DNA of 64,000 nt from PLanc-01 sp034678485 (GCA_034678485.1 JAXDBU010000084.1:3771-67770); one strand, 5' to 3'; positions 17,975-26,847 are shown, counted from the stretch's first letter. The notes: a model not told the origin generated them from the sequence alone. Made by a program: numbers and translations.

Positions 17975-18675
17975 ATGCGCAGAGAACTGAGCCGTCGCGA
18001 GTTCCTCCAGACTGTGAGTTCCGCTGCATGGAGGTCTACGCCGCGATGATCGACGCGATGGACCAAGGCATCGGACGCGTCGTCGCCGAGCTCAAGAGGC
18101 AGGGGGCGTTCGAGAACACGCTGATCCTGTTCCTGCAAGGCAACGGCGGTTGCGCCGAGGGCATGGGCCGGGCGGCGAACGTCAACACGAGGTGGGTCGA
18201 TGACTTCCAGAACCCCGGGCCGATGGGTCCGGATGATCTTCAGCCGAAGTCTTCGCCGCCGATGAGAACGCGCGACGGCCGACCGGTGCGGGGCGGGCCG
18301 ACGACGATGCCCGGCCCGGCGGACACCTACATCGGCTATGGCCGCGACTGGGCCAATGTCTCGAATACGCCCTTCCGCGAGCGAGCCATCTTCTGGGAAC
18401 ACGAGGGAAACCGGGTGGTTCGCCAGGGCAAATGGAAACTGGTATCGAAGCATCCCGGCGGCTGGGAGCTATACGACATCGACGCCGACCGCACGGAGAT
18501 GCACGATCTGGCGTCGGAGAATCCGGAGAAGGTGCAAGAGTTGACGGCGCTGTGGGGAGGCTGGGCCCAGCGCTGCGGCGTGCAACCCTGGCCGTTGAAA
18601 AAGCCCGGATGGGAGTATGCCCTGACGGGCACACTACGAACGGAGGAACATCAGTCCACGCTTGGAGAACCGTGA
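17975..18675 (+). pseudogene. Decayed arylsulfatase: Tat leader joined out of frame to C-terminal fragments
   Basis: The ATG at 17975 starts a normal Tat leader ('MRRELSRREFLQTVSSAA') that then runs into a stop. In a shifted frame from about 18024 comes 'MEVYAAMIDAMDQGIGRVV', which in intact sulfatases lies well after the catalytic site. The whole catalytic N-terminal part with C-x-P-x-R is missing. A second deletion is visible near 18375, where 'WANVSNTPFR' jumps directly to 'ERAIFWEHEGNR'; intact homologues have a long stretch between these blocks. The rest ('VRQGKWKLV', 'ELYDIDADRTEMHDLA') is a normal sulfatase C-terminus. The product cannot be an active sulfatase. Confidence 0.85.
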
Positions 18676-18676
18676 C

Positions 18677-20128
18677 ATGCGAAAAGAGCTGAATCGTCGT
18701 GAGTTTCTCAAGGTCGCGGGTCTGGCAGCCGTGGGAATCGCCGTGCCGGGATGTACCAGCGCGCTGCGAGCATCCGCGGACAGGAATGCGAGTCGTACGC
18801 CGAACTTCATTGTGATCTTCATCGACGACATGGGCTATGCCGACGTGGGCTGCTTCGGGGCCAACGGCTACGAGACGCCGAACATCGACCGTCTGGCCGC
18901 CGAGGGGGTGCGATTCACGGATTTCTACGCCGCCGCGTCGTCGTGCACGCCGTCGCGGGCTGCGCTCGTGACGGGCTGTTATCCGCAGCGCGTCGGGCTG
19001 CCGCACGTGCTCGGGCCGGAGGCGAGAATCGGCATCAGCGACAAGGAAACGACCATCGCCGGGATGCTCAAGCCGTTGGGCTATGCGACGGCCTGCTACG
19101 GCAAGTGGCACCTGGGCCATCATCGCCAGTTCCTGCCGACCCGGCACGGCTTCGATGAGTACTTCGGCCTGCCCTACTCGAACGACATGTGGCCCAAGCA
19201 CCCGGAGAACCCGACGGGTTATCCCGACCTGCCGCTGGTCGAGGGCGAGCGAGTGGTCGCCTACGATCCCGACCAGACGCAACTGACGACGTGGTATACC
19301 GAGCGAGCGGTGCGATTCATCGAGAAGAACCAGGACCGCCCGTTCTTCCTGTACCTGCCGCACTCGATGGTCCACGTGCCGCTGCACGTCTCGGACAAGT
19401 TCAAAGGCAGGTCCAAGCGGGGCCTGTTCGGCGACGTGGTCATGGAGATCGACTGGTCCGTCGGCCAGATCGTCTCGACGCTCCAGCGTCTCGGGCTCGA
19501 CAAGGACACCATGGTCCTGTTCTGCTCGGACAACGGCCCCTGGCTCAGCTACGGGGACCATGCCGGCTCCGCCAAGCCGCTCCGCGAGGGCAAGGGCACC
19601 ACGTTCGACGGCGGCCAGCGAGAGCCCGCGATCTTCTCGTGGCCCGGTCGGATTCCGGGCGGGCGGGTCTGCCGCGAGCCAGTCAGCACGATGGATGTGC
19701 TGCCGACCATCGCCCGCCTCGCGGGCGCGTCGCTGCCCGAGCACAAGATCGACGGCAAGGACATCTGGCCGGTCATCGCGGGCGCGCCCGGCGCCAAGAG
19801 TCCGCACGAGGCGTTCTTCTACTATCAGGGCTGGGCGCTCGAAGCGGTCCGCAGCGGCCAATGGAAGCTGCACTTCTCGCACGGCTACCGCACGCTGGCC
19901 GGTCGTCCCGGCGGGACGGGCGGCATCCCCGCCAAGTACGAGCAGGCCAAGACCGACCTGGCCCTTTACGACCTGGAGAACGACATCGGCGAACAGCACA
20001 ACGTCGCAGACGAGCGTCCGGACATCGTGACACGACTCCAGGAGCTTGCCGACGCAGTGCGCCAGGACCTCGGCGACTCGGCAGCCAAGATCGAGGGTAC
20101 GGGCCGACGACCATCAGGCAGAATCTGA
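18677..20128 (+). CDS. Tat-exported formylglycine-dependent sulfatase
   Basis: 483 residues from the ATG at 18677. The N-terminus is a twin-arginine leader ('NRREFLKVAGLAAVGIAV') ending in a possible lipobox 'VPGC'. The sulfatase signature C-T-P-S-R has its formylglycine cysteine at residue 90, followed by 'GKWHLGHH'. Metal-binding residues are visible in 'IFIDDMGY' and 'CSDNGPW'. Such enzymes remove sulfate esters from algal or mucin polysaccharides and need an anaerobic or copper-type FGly maturase, not seen in this window. The next sulfatase starts 11 bp downstream. Confidence 0.93.
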   Translation: MRKELNRREFLKVAGLAAVGIAVPGCTSALRASADRNASRTPNFIVIFIDDMGYADVGCFGANGYETPNIDRLAAEGVRFTDFYAAASSCTPSRAALVTGCYPQRVGLPHVLGPEARIGISDKETTIAGMLKPLGYATACYGKWHLGHHRQFLPTRHGFDEYFGLPYSNDMWPKHPENPTGYPDLPLVEGERVVAYDPDQTQLTTWYTERAVRFIEKNQDRPFFLYLPHSMVHVPLHVSDKFKGRSKRGLFGDVVMEIDWSVGQIVSTLQRLGLDKDTMVLFCSDNGPWLSYGDHAGSAKPLREGKGTTFDGGQREPAIFSWPGRIPGGRVCREPVSTMDVLPTIARLAGASLPEHKIDGKDIWPVIAGAPGAKSPHEAFFYYQGWALEAVRSGQWKLHFSHGYRTLAGRPGGTGGIPAKYEQAKTDLALYDLENDIGEQHNVADERPDIVTRLQELADAVRQDLGDSAAKIEGTGRRPSGRI

Positions 20129-20139
20129 AAGGGACAACC

Positions 20140-21579
20140 ATGAAGAACGCCATGACGCGACGAGAACTGATTCGCTGGGCCGGCATGGGGGCGGCGGGTG
20201 TGGCGCTGGGGAACGCTCTCGGCGTCACACGACTGCTCGGCGCAGAAAGAGCCGTCAGGAAACCCAACTTCGTTATCCTCTTCTGCGATGATCTGGGCTA
20301 CGGCGATCTCAGTTGCTACGGCCACCCGACGATCCGCACGCCCAACCTGGACCGCATGGCGGCCGAGGGCCAGCGGTGGACCGATTTCTACGCGGGGGCG
20401 TCGGTGTGCACGCCAAGCCGGGCGGCTCTGCTGACCGGGCGATTGCCCGTCCGCAGCGGGATGTGCAGCGATGTCCGGCGGGTCCTGTTTCCGGACTCCG
20501 CGCGAGGCCTGCCCCAGGGCGAAGTCACCCTCGCGGAAGCCCTCAAGCCGCAGGGCTATACTTGTGCCTGCGTCGGCAAGTGGCACCTGGGTCATCTGCC
20601 GCAGTACCTGCCCACGAACAACGGCTTCGACTCCTACTTCGGCATCCCCTACAGCAACGATATGGACCGCGTGGGCGGTCCCAAGGGGCGAGAGGCCTTC
20701 TGGGACCCGAAGTCTGAATACTGGAACGTGCCCTTGATGCGGAACGACCGGATCGTCGAGCGACCCGCCGACCAGAACACGATCACGAAGCGATACACCG
20801 AGGAGGCGGTTCGCTTCATCGAGCAGAACAAGGGCCGGCCCTTCTTCCTGTACCTGGCGCACAACCTGCCGCACGTGCCGCTGTTCTGCTCGGAGGACTT
20901 CCGCAACACGAGTGCTCGCGGACTGTATGGAGACGTCGTCGAGGAGATCGACTCGGGAATCGGGCGGGTTCTGGACACGCTTCGGCGCGAAGGACTCGCC
21001 CAGAACACCTTCGTCGTGTTCACTTCGGACAACGGACCCTGGCTGGCGTACGACCAGCATGGGGGCTCGGCAGGTCTGCTCCGCGAGGGCAAAGGCTGCA
21101 CCTTCGAAGGCGGCATGCGCGAGCCGTGCATCCTGTGGTGGCCCGGCACGATCCGGCCGGCCGTGATCCACGACATGGGCGCGACGATGGACCTGTACAC
21201 GACGATCCTGCGACTGGGCGGCGCCGAGGTCCCGACCGACCGCGTGGTCGATGGTCTCGATCTGCGTCCGGTCCTCTTCAGCGAGGGCCCCAGCCCGCGC
21301 GACACGATGTTCTACTATCGCGGCACGAAGCTTTTCGCGGTCCGCAAAGGGCCGTACAAGGCGCACTTCGTCACGCAATCCGGCTACGGCGGCGACAAGC
21401 CGGTCGAGCACGACTCGCCCCTGCTGTATCACCTCGGGCACGACCCGTCGGAGAAGTACGACATCGCCAAGGACCACCCCGACGTGATCGCGGCCATCCG
21501 CGCGGAGGTCGAGCGCCACCGAAGCCAACTGGTCCCAGGCGAGGACCAGCTTGCCGAACGGATTGCGAAGAACCCGTAG
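20140..21579 (+). CDS. Tat-exported formylglycine-dependent sulfatase
   Basis: 479 residues. Tat leader 'MTRRELIRWAGMGAAG' followed by mature sequence with 'LFCDDLGYGD', the C-T-P-S-R signature (cysteine at residue 90), 'GKWHLGHL' and 'TSDNGPW'. It is clearly paralogous to the preceding sulfatase, with the same spacing of motifs, so the two probably arose by tandem duplication. The leader has no lipobox cysteine, so this copy is expected to be soluble in the periplasm. Downstream is a transporter on the same strand. Confidence 0.93.
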   Translation: MKNAMTRRELIRWAGMGAAGVALGNALGVTRLLGAERAVRKPNFVILFCDDLGYGDLSCYGHPTIRTPNLDRMAAEGQRWTDFYAGASVCTPSRAALLTGRLPVRSGMCSDVRRVLFPDSARGLPQGEVTLAEALKPQGYTCACVGKWHLGHLPQYLPTNNGFDSYFGIPYSNDMDRVGGPKGREAFWDPKSEYWNVPLMRNDRIVERPADQNTITKRYTEEAVRFIEQNKGRPFFLYLAHNLPHVPLFCSEDFRNTSARGLYGDVVEEIDSGIGRVLDTLRREGLAQNTFVVFTSDNGPWLAYDQHGGSAGLLREGKGCTFEGGMREPCILWWPGTIRPAVIHDMGATMDLYTTILRLGGAEVPTDRVVDGLDLRPVLFSEGPSPRDTMFYYRGTKLFAVRKGPYKAHFVTQSGYGGDKPVEHDSPLLYHLGHDPSEKYDIAKDHPDVIAAIRAEVERHRSQLVPGEDQLAERIAKNP

Positions 21580-21649
21580 CGTAGCGAGGGGATCTGGGTT
21601 AGAATGCCGCCCGGTTGGAATGAACCCGATGGCTTTGGAGATTGATTGC

Positions 21650-22942
21650 ATGGAAAAACGAACCGCCTTCCCCCCCGTGTTCTGGGTTGCCAACAGCATC
21701 GAGGTCCTGGAACGATTCGCCTATTACGGCATCTACATGGGCTTTGCCATCTACGTGAGCGACCATCTGGGTTTCAGCATGAGCAAGCTCGGCGTCATCC
21801 GGACGATCTTCCTGCTGTTCTCCTACCTCATCCCGGTCATCTCCGGCACGTTCGCCGACCGGTTCGGCTTCAAGAAGGTGCTGATCGTTTCCTACCTGGC
21901 GTACCTGCCATCGATCCTGCTGCTGCTGTTGACGAAGTCCTATTCCGGGATCGTCCTGACCATGCTGAGCATTGGCCTGGCCGCAGGGATCTTCAAACCG
22001 CTGATCTCGGGCACGGTTCGCGCCGTGACCGACGGGACGAACAAGACCCTCGGCTTCGCGATCTTCTATGCGATGGTCAACGTGGGCGCCTCGTTCGGCC
22101 CGATTGTCGCAGGCAGGCTGCGCGTCCTCTCCTGGAACTACGCTTTTTGCGCCGCGGCCGTCGCCATCGGGCTGATGCTGGTCATTACAATTCTGTTCTA
22201 CAAGGAACCGCCGCGACAGATCGAAGGGGTCACGCTGGGACGCAAGCTCAAAGATATCGGCATGACCTTGGCGGACGTGAGATTCTCCACGTTCCTCGTG
22301 CTGCTGGGCGTGTTTTTCTGGCTTCCCTTCTGGGCGTTTTTCAACCTCTGCGCCCTGTACGTGGAAAAGGCGACCGACACCGCTCAGTTGTATGTGACCA
22401 TCCGGAGCGTGTTCGGAACCACGTTTGCGAACCTGTTCTCCGCTGAGGACGAAAACCATGTCCGCCACATCCTGGGCGAGACCATTTCCCACACCGGCTA
22501 TATCATCATGGTCTTCCAACTCCTGGTATCGAGGATCGTGGAGAAGGCCCGTCCCATCTCCGCCTTCCTCTGGGGACTGGCTATTGCCGCCGGCGGCTTC
22601 GTGGTCCTGGGCCTTGCCCCTGTCTTCTCGTCGTCGCTGGTGTTCCTCGGGATCTTCCTGTTCGCAGTCGGAGAGATGATCTCCTCGCCGAGAATCCAGG
22701 AGTACATCACCTGGATCGCGCCCAAGGAGAAGGCGGGCCTGTACATGGGTTCGAACTTCCTCGCCACCGCCATTGGCGGCCTGCTCAGCGGCGTAACGTA
22801 CGACACGCTCTACGGCTACCTGGAGAAGACGGGACATCCCGAGTACGTCTGGTATGTCCTGGCCGGCAATGTGGTCGTCGGCATCGTCGCGATCCACCTG
22901 TTCACCAAGATCGCCGGCGAATTCCACGAGCAGCAGGCATAG
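21650..22942 (+). CDS. POT/MFS-type transporter
   Basis: 430 residues with about 12 hydrophobic segments. The N-terminal 'VLERFAYYGIYMGF' matches the E-R-F-x-Y-Y-G signature of the proton-dependent oligopeptide (POT/PTR2) branch of the major facilitator superfamily, and 'FADRFGFKKVL' is the MFS loop 2-3 motif. The substrate cannot be read from sequence. I chose the ATG at 21650 because of GGAG 10 bp upstream; an ATG at 21620 is also possible. It may import products released by the sulfatase cluster. Confidence 0.8.
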   Translation: MEKRTAFPPVFWVANSIEVLERFAYYGIYMGFAIYVSDHLGFSMSKLGVIRTIFLLFSYLIPVISGTFADRFGFKKVLIVSYLAYLPSILLLLLTKSYSGIVLTMLSIGLAAGIFKPLISGTVRAVTDGTNKTLGFAIFYAMVNVGASFGPIVAGRLRVLSWNYAFCAAAVAIGLMLVITILFYKEPPRQIEGVTLGRKLKDIGMTLADVRFSTFLVLLGVFFWLPFWAFFNLCALYVEKATDTAQLYVTIRSVFGTTFANLFSAEDENHVRHILGETISHTGYIIMVFQLLVSRIVEKARPISAFLWGLAIAAGGFVVLGLAPVFSSSLVFLGIFLFAVGEMISSPRIQEYITWIAPKEKAGLYMGSNFLATAIGGLLSGVTYDTLYGYLEKTGHPEYVWYVLAGNVVVGIVAIHLFTKIAGEFHEQQA

Positions 22943-22946
22943 GACT

Positions 22947-22975
22947 TTGACTCGAGCACATGTTGGTGCTACAAT
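22947..22975 (+). promoter_or_regulatory. Strong sigma-70-type promoter of the dCTP deaminase gene
   Basis: TTGACT (22947-22952), a 17-bp spacer, then TACAAT (22970-22975). Both boxes differ from consensus by one base at ideal spacing. Transcription would begin near 22982, leaving a leader of about 110 nt before the GTG start at 23095. Confidence 0.7.
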
Positions 22976-22981
22976 GCTGGT

Positions 22982-23094
22982 GATGGTGTTGGACACACCG
23001 TGTTGAAGGCTGGGACAGAATGCGGAGAAAGCCCGCGATATCGCATGGACTGACCAGTCTGAGAGACGCCGACTACTGAGCAGAGGAGTCCGTC
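22982..23094 (+). ncRNA. Candidate structured leader / AvcI-like RNA upstream of the deaminase
   Basis: Known AvcD-type deaminases are held inactive by a small RNA (AvcI) encoded just upstream. Here the ~110-nt region after a strong promoter has no ORF. It carries a hairpin at 22985-22999 (GGTGT / ACACC) and further short complementary stretches near 23022-23036. The position fits an AvcI-like element, but there is no sequence-level proof, and the leader is shorter than I would expect for AvcI. Confidence 0.35.
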
Positions 23095-24648
23095 GTGTGT
23101 GAGGATAGGCATGCTGCCGACAAGTGTTCGGATCATCACACCCACAAATCCCACAACGGTGTCTTCAAGGACACTGAGATCGTGATCGGGCTCGTGGGCA
23201 CTGTGGGTACGCAACAGAAACGGGTGGCTGAAGCAATCGCAGATAGACTCAAGGCTTTCCAATACGACACGAGAGAGATCAGTGTATCGCGTAATGTCAT
23301 CGGGGTGTTGTACGACGATATTCCTTCCTCGTTCACGTCAGAATTCGAGCGAGTGAGCACGTTCATCGACCGAGGCAACAGAGCACGTCAGTCATCGGGC
23401 GACAATTCGATTCTTGCGATGGGGGTCTGCTCGGAGATCTTCCGGGGGAGAACGCGTGATGATCATAGGAACGTTGAGCCCGGACACCGCATTACCTATA
23501 TAGTCAGTTCCCTGAAACATCCGGAAGAGGTGAGACGCCTTCGACGCGTCTATGCCGATGGATTCTACCTTTTCGGGGTGTACTCCAGCAAAGACACGCG
23601 CCGTGACTATCTGCTGAAGGAAAAGGGAATGGATGCGGCACAGGCGGAAGAACTGATCAAACGAGATGAGGACGAGGTAGAGGGCCACGGCCAGCACACG
23701 CGTGACACATTCCATCTCGCAGATTTCTTCATCCATCTCAGTGATCAGGATGCCGCTTGGAAAAACAGCCTGTGGCGAATACTCGATCTCGTTTTCGGCA
23801 ATCCCTACATCACGCCCAACTTCGATGAATACGCCATGTTCATGGCGTTCACCTCTGCTCTGAGATCAGCGGACCTCTCACGCCAAGTGGGAGCGGTCAT
23901 AGCCCGCGACAATGAGATCCTCGCCACCGGAGCCAATGACTGCCCCAAGCCGGGTGGTGGTTTGTATTGGCCCGAATACGACCGCGAGGCATGCGAGTAC
24001 GTGGACAGCAAGAATGGGCGGGACTACAAGCGCGGCGAAGACTCCAACAAGAAGGAACAACGCAAGATAGTCGAGGAGATACTGTCGCGCCTTGGCAAAG
24101 AGGTGGGCAAGTCAGAAGTCGAAGCTGCTCTCCTGAGGAGCGGGATTGGAGATCTTACAGAATATGGACGGGCCGTGCATGCCGAAATGGAAGCCCTGTT
24201 GTTCTGCGCGCGGAATGCTGTAGATGCCCGTGGAGCTACGTTGTATGCGACCACATTTCCTTGCCACAATTGCGCCAAACACATAATAGCCGCGGGGATT
24301 GCACGAGTTGTGTACGTGGAGCCCTACCCGAAGAGTAAGGCGTTGGATTTCCACGACGATGCGATTGCGCAAGCCGAAAGGCCCAATCCACCTCTCGTGG
24401 CATTTGAGCCGTTTGTTGGTATAGGCCCGAGGAAGTTCTTTGACCTGTTTTCTATGAGGCTCAGCACTGGGTTTGAATTGGTGCGTAAAGATCAAGATGG
24501 GCGCGTTTTGCACTGGCAACGTCCCGAGAGTTATGCAAGAATACAAATGTTGCCCTACTGCTACCTGGATCAAGAAGTGGACGTGACGAAGAGATTCGCT
24601 GAGTATCGGCAGGGACTGGAGAGTGGAAATGGGACAGGCACAGGATAA
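23095..24648 (+). CDS. avcD: Anti-phage dCTP deaminase, AvcD/DCD-like
   Basis: 517 residues, GTG start preceded by AGAGGAG at 6-bp spacing. Residues ~28-200 form a P-loop-kinase-like domain with a degenerate Walker motif ('IGLVGTVGTQQKRVA', no G-K-S/T). The C-terminal half is a cytidine/dCMP deaminase fold with zinc ligands H362 and the catalytic E364 in 'HAEMEAL', plus C390 and C393 in 'PCHNC'. This two-domain layout is that of the AvcD deaminases that deplete dCTP/dCMP during phage infection. Third-position base use looks less GC-rich than in neighbours, suggesting acquisition. Confidence 0.85.
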   Translation: MCEDRHAADKCSDHHTHKSHNGVFKDTEIVIGLVGTVGTQQKRVAEAIADRLKAFQYDTREISVSRNVIGVLYDDIPSSFTSEFERVSTFIDRGNRARQSSGDNSILAMGVCSEIFRGRTRDDHRNVEPGHRITYIVSSLKHPEEVRRLRRVYADGFYLFGVYSSKDTRRDYLLKEKGMDAAQAEELIKRDEDEVEGHGQHTRDTFHLADFFIHLSDQDAAWKNSLWRILDLVFGNPYITPNFDEYAMFMAFTSALRSADLSRQVGAVIARDNEILATGANDCPKPGGGLYWPEYDREACEYVDSKNGRDYKRGEDSNKKEQRKIVEEILSRLGKEVGKSEVEAALLRSGIGDLTEYGRAVHAEMEALLFCARNAVDARGATLYATTFPCHNCAKHIIAAGIARVVYVEPYPKSKALDFHDDAIAQAERPNPPLVAFEPFVGIGPRKFFDLFSMRLSTGFELVRKDQDGRVLHWQRPESYARIQMLPYCYLDQEVDVTKRFAEYRQGLESGNGTGTG

Positions 24649-24829
24649 TAGTAAATCGCCTGGGGGCAACTGCAACAGCACCCCAAAACTGGCGGATCGT
24701 AGTTGCCCTGCGCATTTCATCGAGGCGCGAAGGATCTTCGAAAGCTGGCCGGAGTGGAAGAGAAACATAGGGCACAGACTCGATCCAGGCGGAAGCGCAT
24801 CAGGGTCTGCGCAAGAGCCCAAAGAATAG
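24629..24829 (+). CDS. Small hypothetical protein overlapping the end of the deaminase gene
   Basis: 66 residues. The ATG at 24629 has GGAG 7 bp upstream and overlaps the deaminase stop by 20 bp, suggesting translational coupling. The N-terminal third is polar and probably disordered. The middle 'FIEARRIFESWPEWKRNIG' is an amphipathic helix with a W-P-x-W-K core that looks selected rather than random. The function is unknown. The position suggests a partner or regulator of the deaminase. Confidence 0.5.
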   Translation: MGQAQDNSKSPGGNCNSTPKLADRSCPAHFIEARRIFESWPEWKRNIGHRLDPGGSASGSAQEPKE

Positions 24830-24913
24830 GGCACTCTCGCGCAGCTATCACCGGTTGTGCAAATCACCCCTTGGCGGAGTGGATTCACGGCTCCAACACT
24901 CTGTCCATATCAT

Positions 24914-25882
24914 TCAGTGTGCGTCGGCACGTCGGGATTTCAGTTCCCGCCAGGTGGTCAGGATGATGCCCTCGTTCTTGATGAAGGCGCGGATGTCCGG
25001 ATCGAGCATGAGCTTCAGTTCCGCCTCGCGGGTCGCACCCGAGCCGGAGATGTGCTGGAAGACCTCCGTCGGCGCGGTGCAGTGGACGATGATCTCCGTG
25101 ATGCCCGGCTTCATCGTGCGAAGCAGTTCGATCATCTCCCGTTTTCGTCCCTCGTAGTCGCTGGCGTTCGTCGGCTTGGTCACCAGATCGTCGATCACAG
25201 GCAGACCCTCGCTCCAGACCTTCTCCGCAAAGGCGCAGATGAGGAGCTTGAATGCTCCGACCTCTCCGCCCACGTGCTGCATGTGGCCGCCGATCATGAG
25301 GATCGGGATGCCCTTCTCGATGCCCAGCTTCACGTATCGCTCGACAAACTGCGGGTGGAAGCACGTACCCATGTGACTGTCGAGGTGTGTCGGCCGGATG
25401 CCCATCGCCAGGGCCTTGTCGAGCTGGGCCCGGATCTCGGTCTCGAGCTCATCGGCCGTTGCGTGACTGACCACGTCGGCCACCTCGTTCCAGAGATAAC
25501 CGTGCTCATCGACCAATCCCGGCACGACGGAATGTCCTGCGACCGGCCCCCACCGATAGTTCTTCCACTCCGCGTTGAGGGTCAGGTGGATGCCCGCGTC
25601 GATCTGCGGATGTTCCTTCACATAGGCCGCAAACTGCGGCACCCAGGGACACGGCATCATCACGCTCGTCGAGGTCGCCACCCCCTGATCGATGGCCCGC
25701 GTGGTCCCGAGGTTCGAGTCGTAAGACATCCCCGCGTCATCGACGTGGAAGATGACCGCGCGGGTCCCGCTGGGCCAGCCGAGCCGCTCGGCGTAAGTGG
25801 CCGGCTGCGGCCCCCCTTCGACACGACCCGCCAGCATGACGGTGACCGCTACGATCGCCTGGACACAGGGACTTGCCGACAT
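24914..25882 (-). CDS. YdjC/ChbG-family carbohydrate deacetylase, exported
   Basis: 322 residues with a possible N-terminal signal segment ('AIVAVTVMLAGRVEG'). YdjC-family metal and catalytic motifs are visible: 'IFHVDDAGMS' near the start, 'DAGIHLTLNAEW', 'THLDSHMGT' and 'EIIVHC'. ChbG removes the acetyl group from chito-oligosaccharides; HpnK-type members act in hopanoid synthesis. The signal segment and the lack of hopanoid genes favour a role in sugar degradation. The fold is clear, the substrate is not. Confidence 0.85.
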   Translation of the reverse strand: MSASPCVQAIVAVTVMLAGRVEGGPQPATYAERLGWPSGTRAVIFHVDDAGMSYDSNLGTTRAIDQGVATSTSVMMPCPWVPQFAAYVKEHPQIDAGIHLTLNAEWKNYRWGPVAGHSVVPGLVDEHGYLWNEVADVVSHATADELETEIRAQLDKALAMGIRPTHLDSHMGTCFHPQFVERYVKLGIEKGIPILMIGGHMQHVGGEVGAFKLLICAFAEKVWSEGLPVIDDLVTKPTNASDYEGRKREMIELLRTMKPGITEIIVHCTAPTEVFQHISGSGATREAELKLMLDPDIRAFIKNEGIILTTWRELKSRRADAH

Positions 25883-25913
25883 TCGATTCTCCTTTCACGC
25901 CCGTCAAGGGCGC

Positions 25914-26288
25914 TCAATGAGAACCTGCACGCGCGGTTTTGTCCAGTGCTTTCACCAATTCGGCGATACGGAGTTCCAGCCGCTTGATCTCCCACTTGAC
26001 GCTGTTGCGGGCCATCATCTGCCAGGCAAGAACCTTCATCAGCCCGATGAACTGCACAAGGCAGACGAAGATCGACGCATACATGATCTGGCTTTGGGTC
26101 TCGTCGGTCTCGAAGAACTTCATGGCGGTGTAGCCCGCGGCCACAAAGAAGACGATCGCCCAGAACCAGATCAGCACCGTAATGGAAAGCATCCTGCGGC
26201 TGTAGAAGTCGCCGATCATGGTGCGGATCGAGTCCTCCCTGGCGCCATCGTACGTGTCATCGAGGATCTTGCGGATTTCGTCGTTCAT
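25914..26288 (-). CDS. Small two-TM membrane protein downstream of a sigma factor
   Basis: 124 residues. A polar N-terminus ('MNDEIRKILDDTYDGAREDSI') is followed by two membrane segments (about 34-54 and 68-90) and a charged helical tail ('KWEIKRLELRIAELVKAL') that is likely coiled coil. It is 13 bp downstream of the sigma-factor gene on the same strand. Similar small membrane proteins accompany sigma factors in Planctomycetota (possibly DUF6768; I am not certain). A membrane-held modulator of the sigma factor is plausible, but no anti-sigma zinc motif is seen. Confidence 0.7.
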   Translation of the reverse strand: MNDEIRKILDDTYDGAREDSIRTMIGDFYSRRMLSITVLIWFWAIVFFVAAGYTAMKFFETDETQSQIMYASIFVCLVQFIGLMKVLAWQMMARNSVKWEIKRLELRIAELVKALDKTARAGSH

Positions 26289-26301
26289 TGTCCCGTCTCC
26301 T

Positions 26302-26847
26302 TCATTCAGGTGTGTCGCCCCAGAGGGCCTTCAGTTCATTTCGTGCCGCGTGCAGTCGCGACTTGACGGTCCCCTGCGGGACGTGCAGGATTGCAGCGAC
26401 ATCGTCGAGGGCGAGGCCCTCCAGATAGTAGAGCGCCAGCACGGTTCTGGCTGTATGGGAAAGCCGGTGCAGCACGCCGTTCAGATCGCAGGCCGTGACA
26501 ATCGCCTGCGGGCCGTCCGCCTGGCGGGCTTCCCGGTCGAAATCCGCCGGCAGCAGCGCCATTTTGGGGCGTTTCCTGATCCAGTCGTCCGCCTTGTTCG
26601 TCACGATTCGGTAGACCCATGGGCCGAAGTGGGCCGGATCGTTCAGCTGGGAGATTCCCCGGACGACGGCCAGCCAACTCTCCTGGGTCACGTCCCAGGC
26701 AGCCTCCGAGTTGCCCGTCAGTCGCAGCGCGTAGCGCCACAGTCGCTTCTGCCATCGCGAGATGAGCAGTTCCATGGCCTTGCGGCTGCCGTCCTGGCAA
26801 TCCATCACCAGCAGTTCATCAACAGGCTGCTCTCGACAATCGTCCAT
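26302..26847 (-). CDS. RNA polymerase sigma-70 family (ECF-type) factor
   Basis: 181 residues. Region 2 is 'LISRWQKRLWRYALRLTGN' with 'DVTQESWLAVVRGI', and region 4 is 'LSHTARTVLALYYLEGLALDDVAAIL' followed by the recognition helix 'PQGTVKSRLHAARNEL'. This is the compact sigma-2/sigma-4 architecture of ECF factors. It is the first gene of a two-gene unit with the small membrane protein. No target promoter motif could be identified. Confidence 0.92.
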   Translation of the reverse strand: MDDCREQPVDELLVMDCQDGSRKAMELLISRWQKRLWRYALRLTGNSEAAWDVTQESWLAVVRGISQLNDPAHFGPWVYRIVTNKADDWIRKRPKMALLPADFDREARQADGPQAIVTACDLNGVLHRLSHTARTVLALYYLEGLALDDVAAILHVPQGTVKSRLHAARNELKALWGDTPE

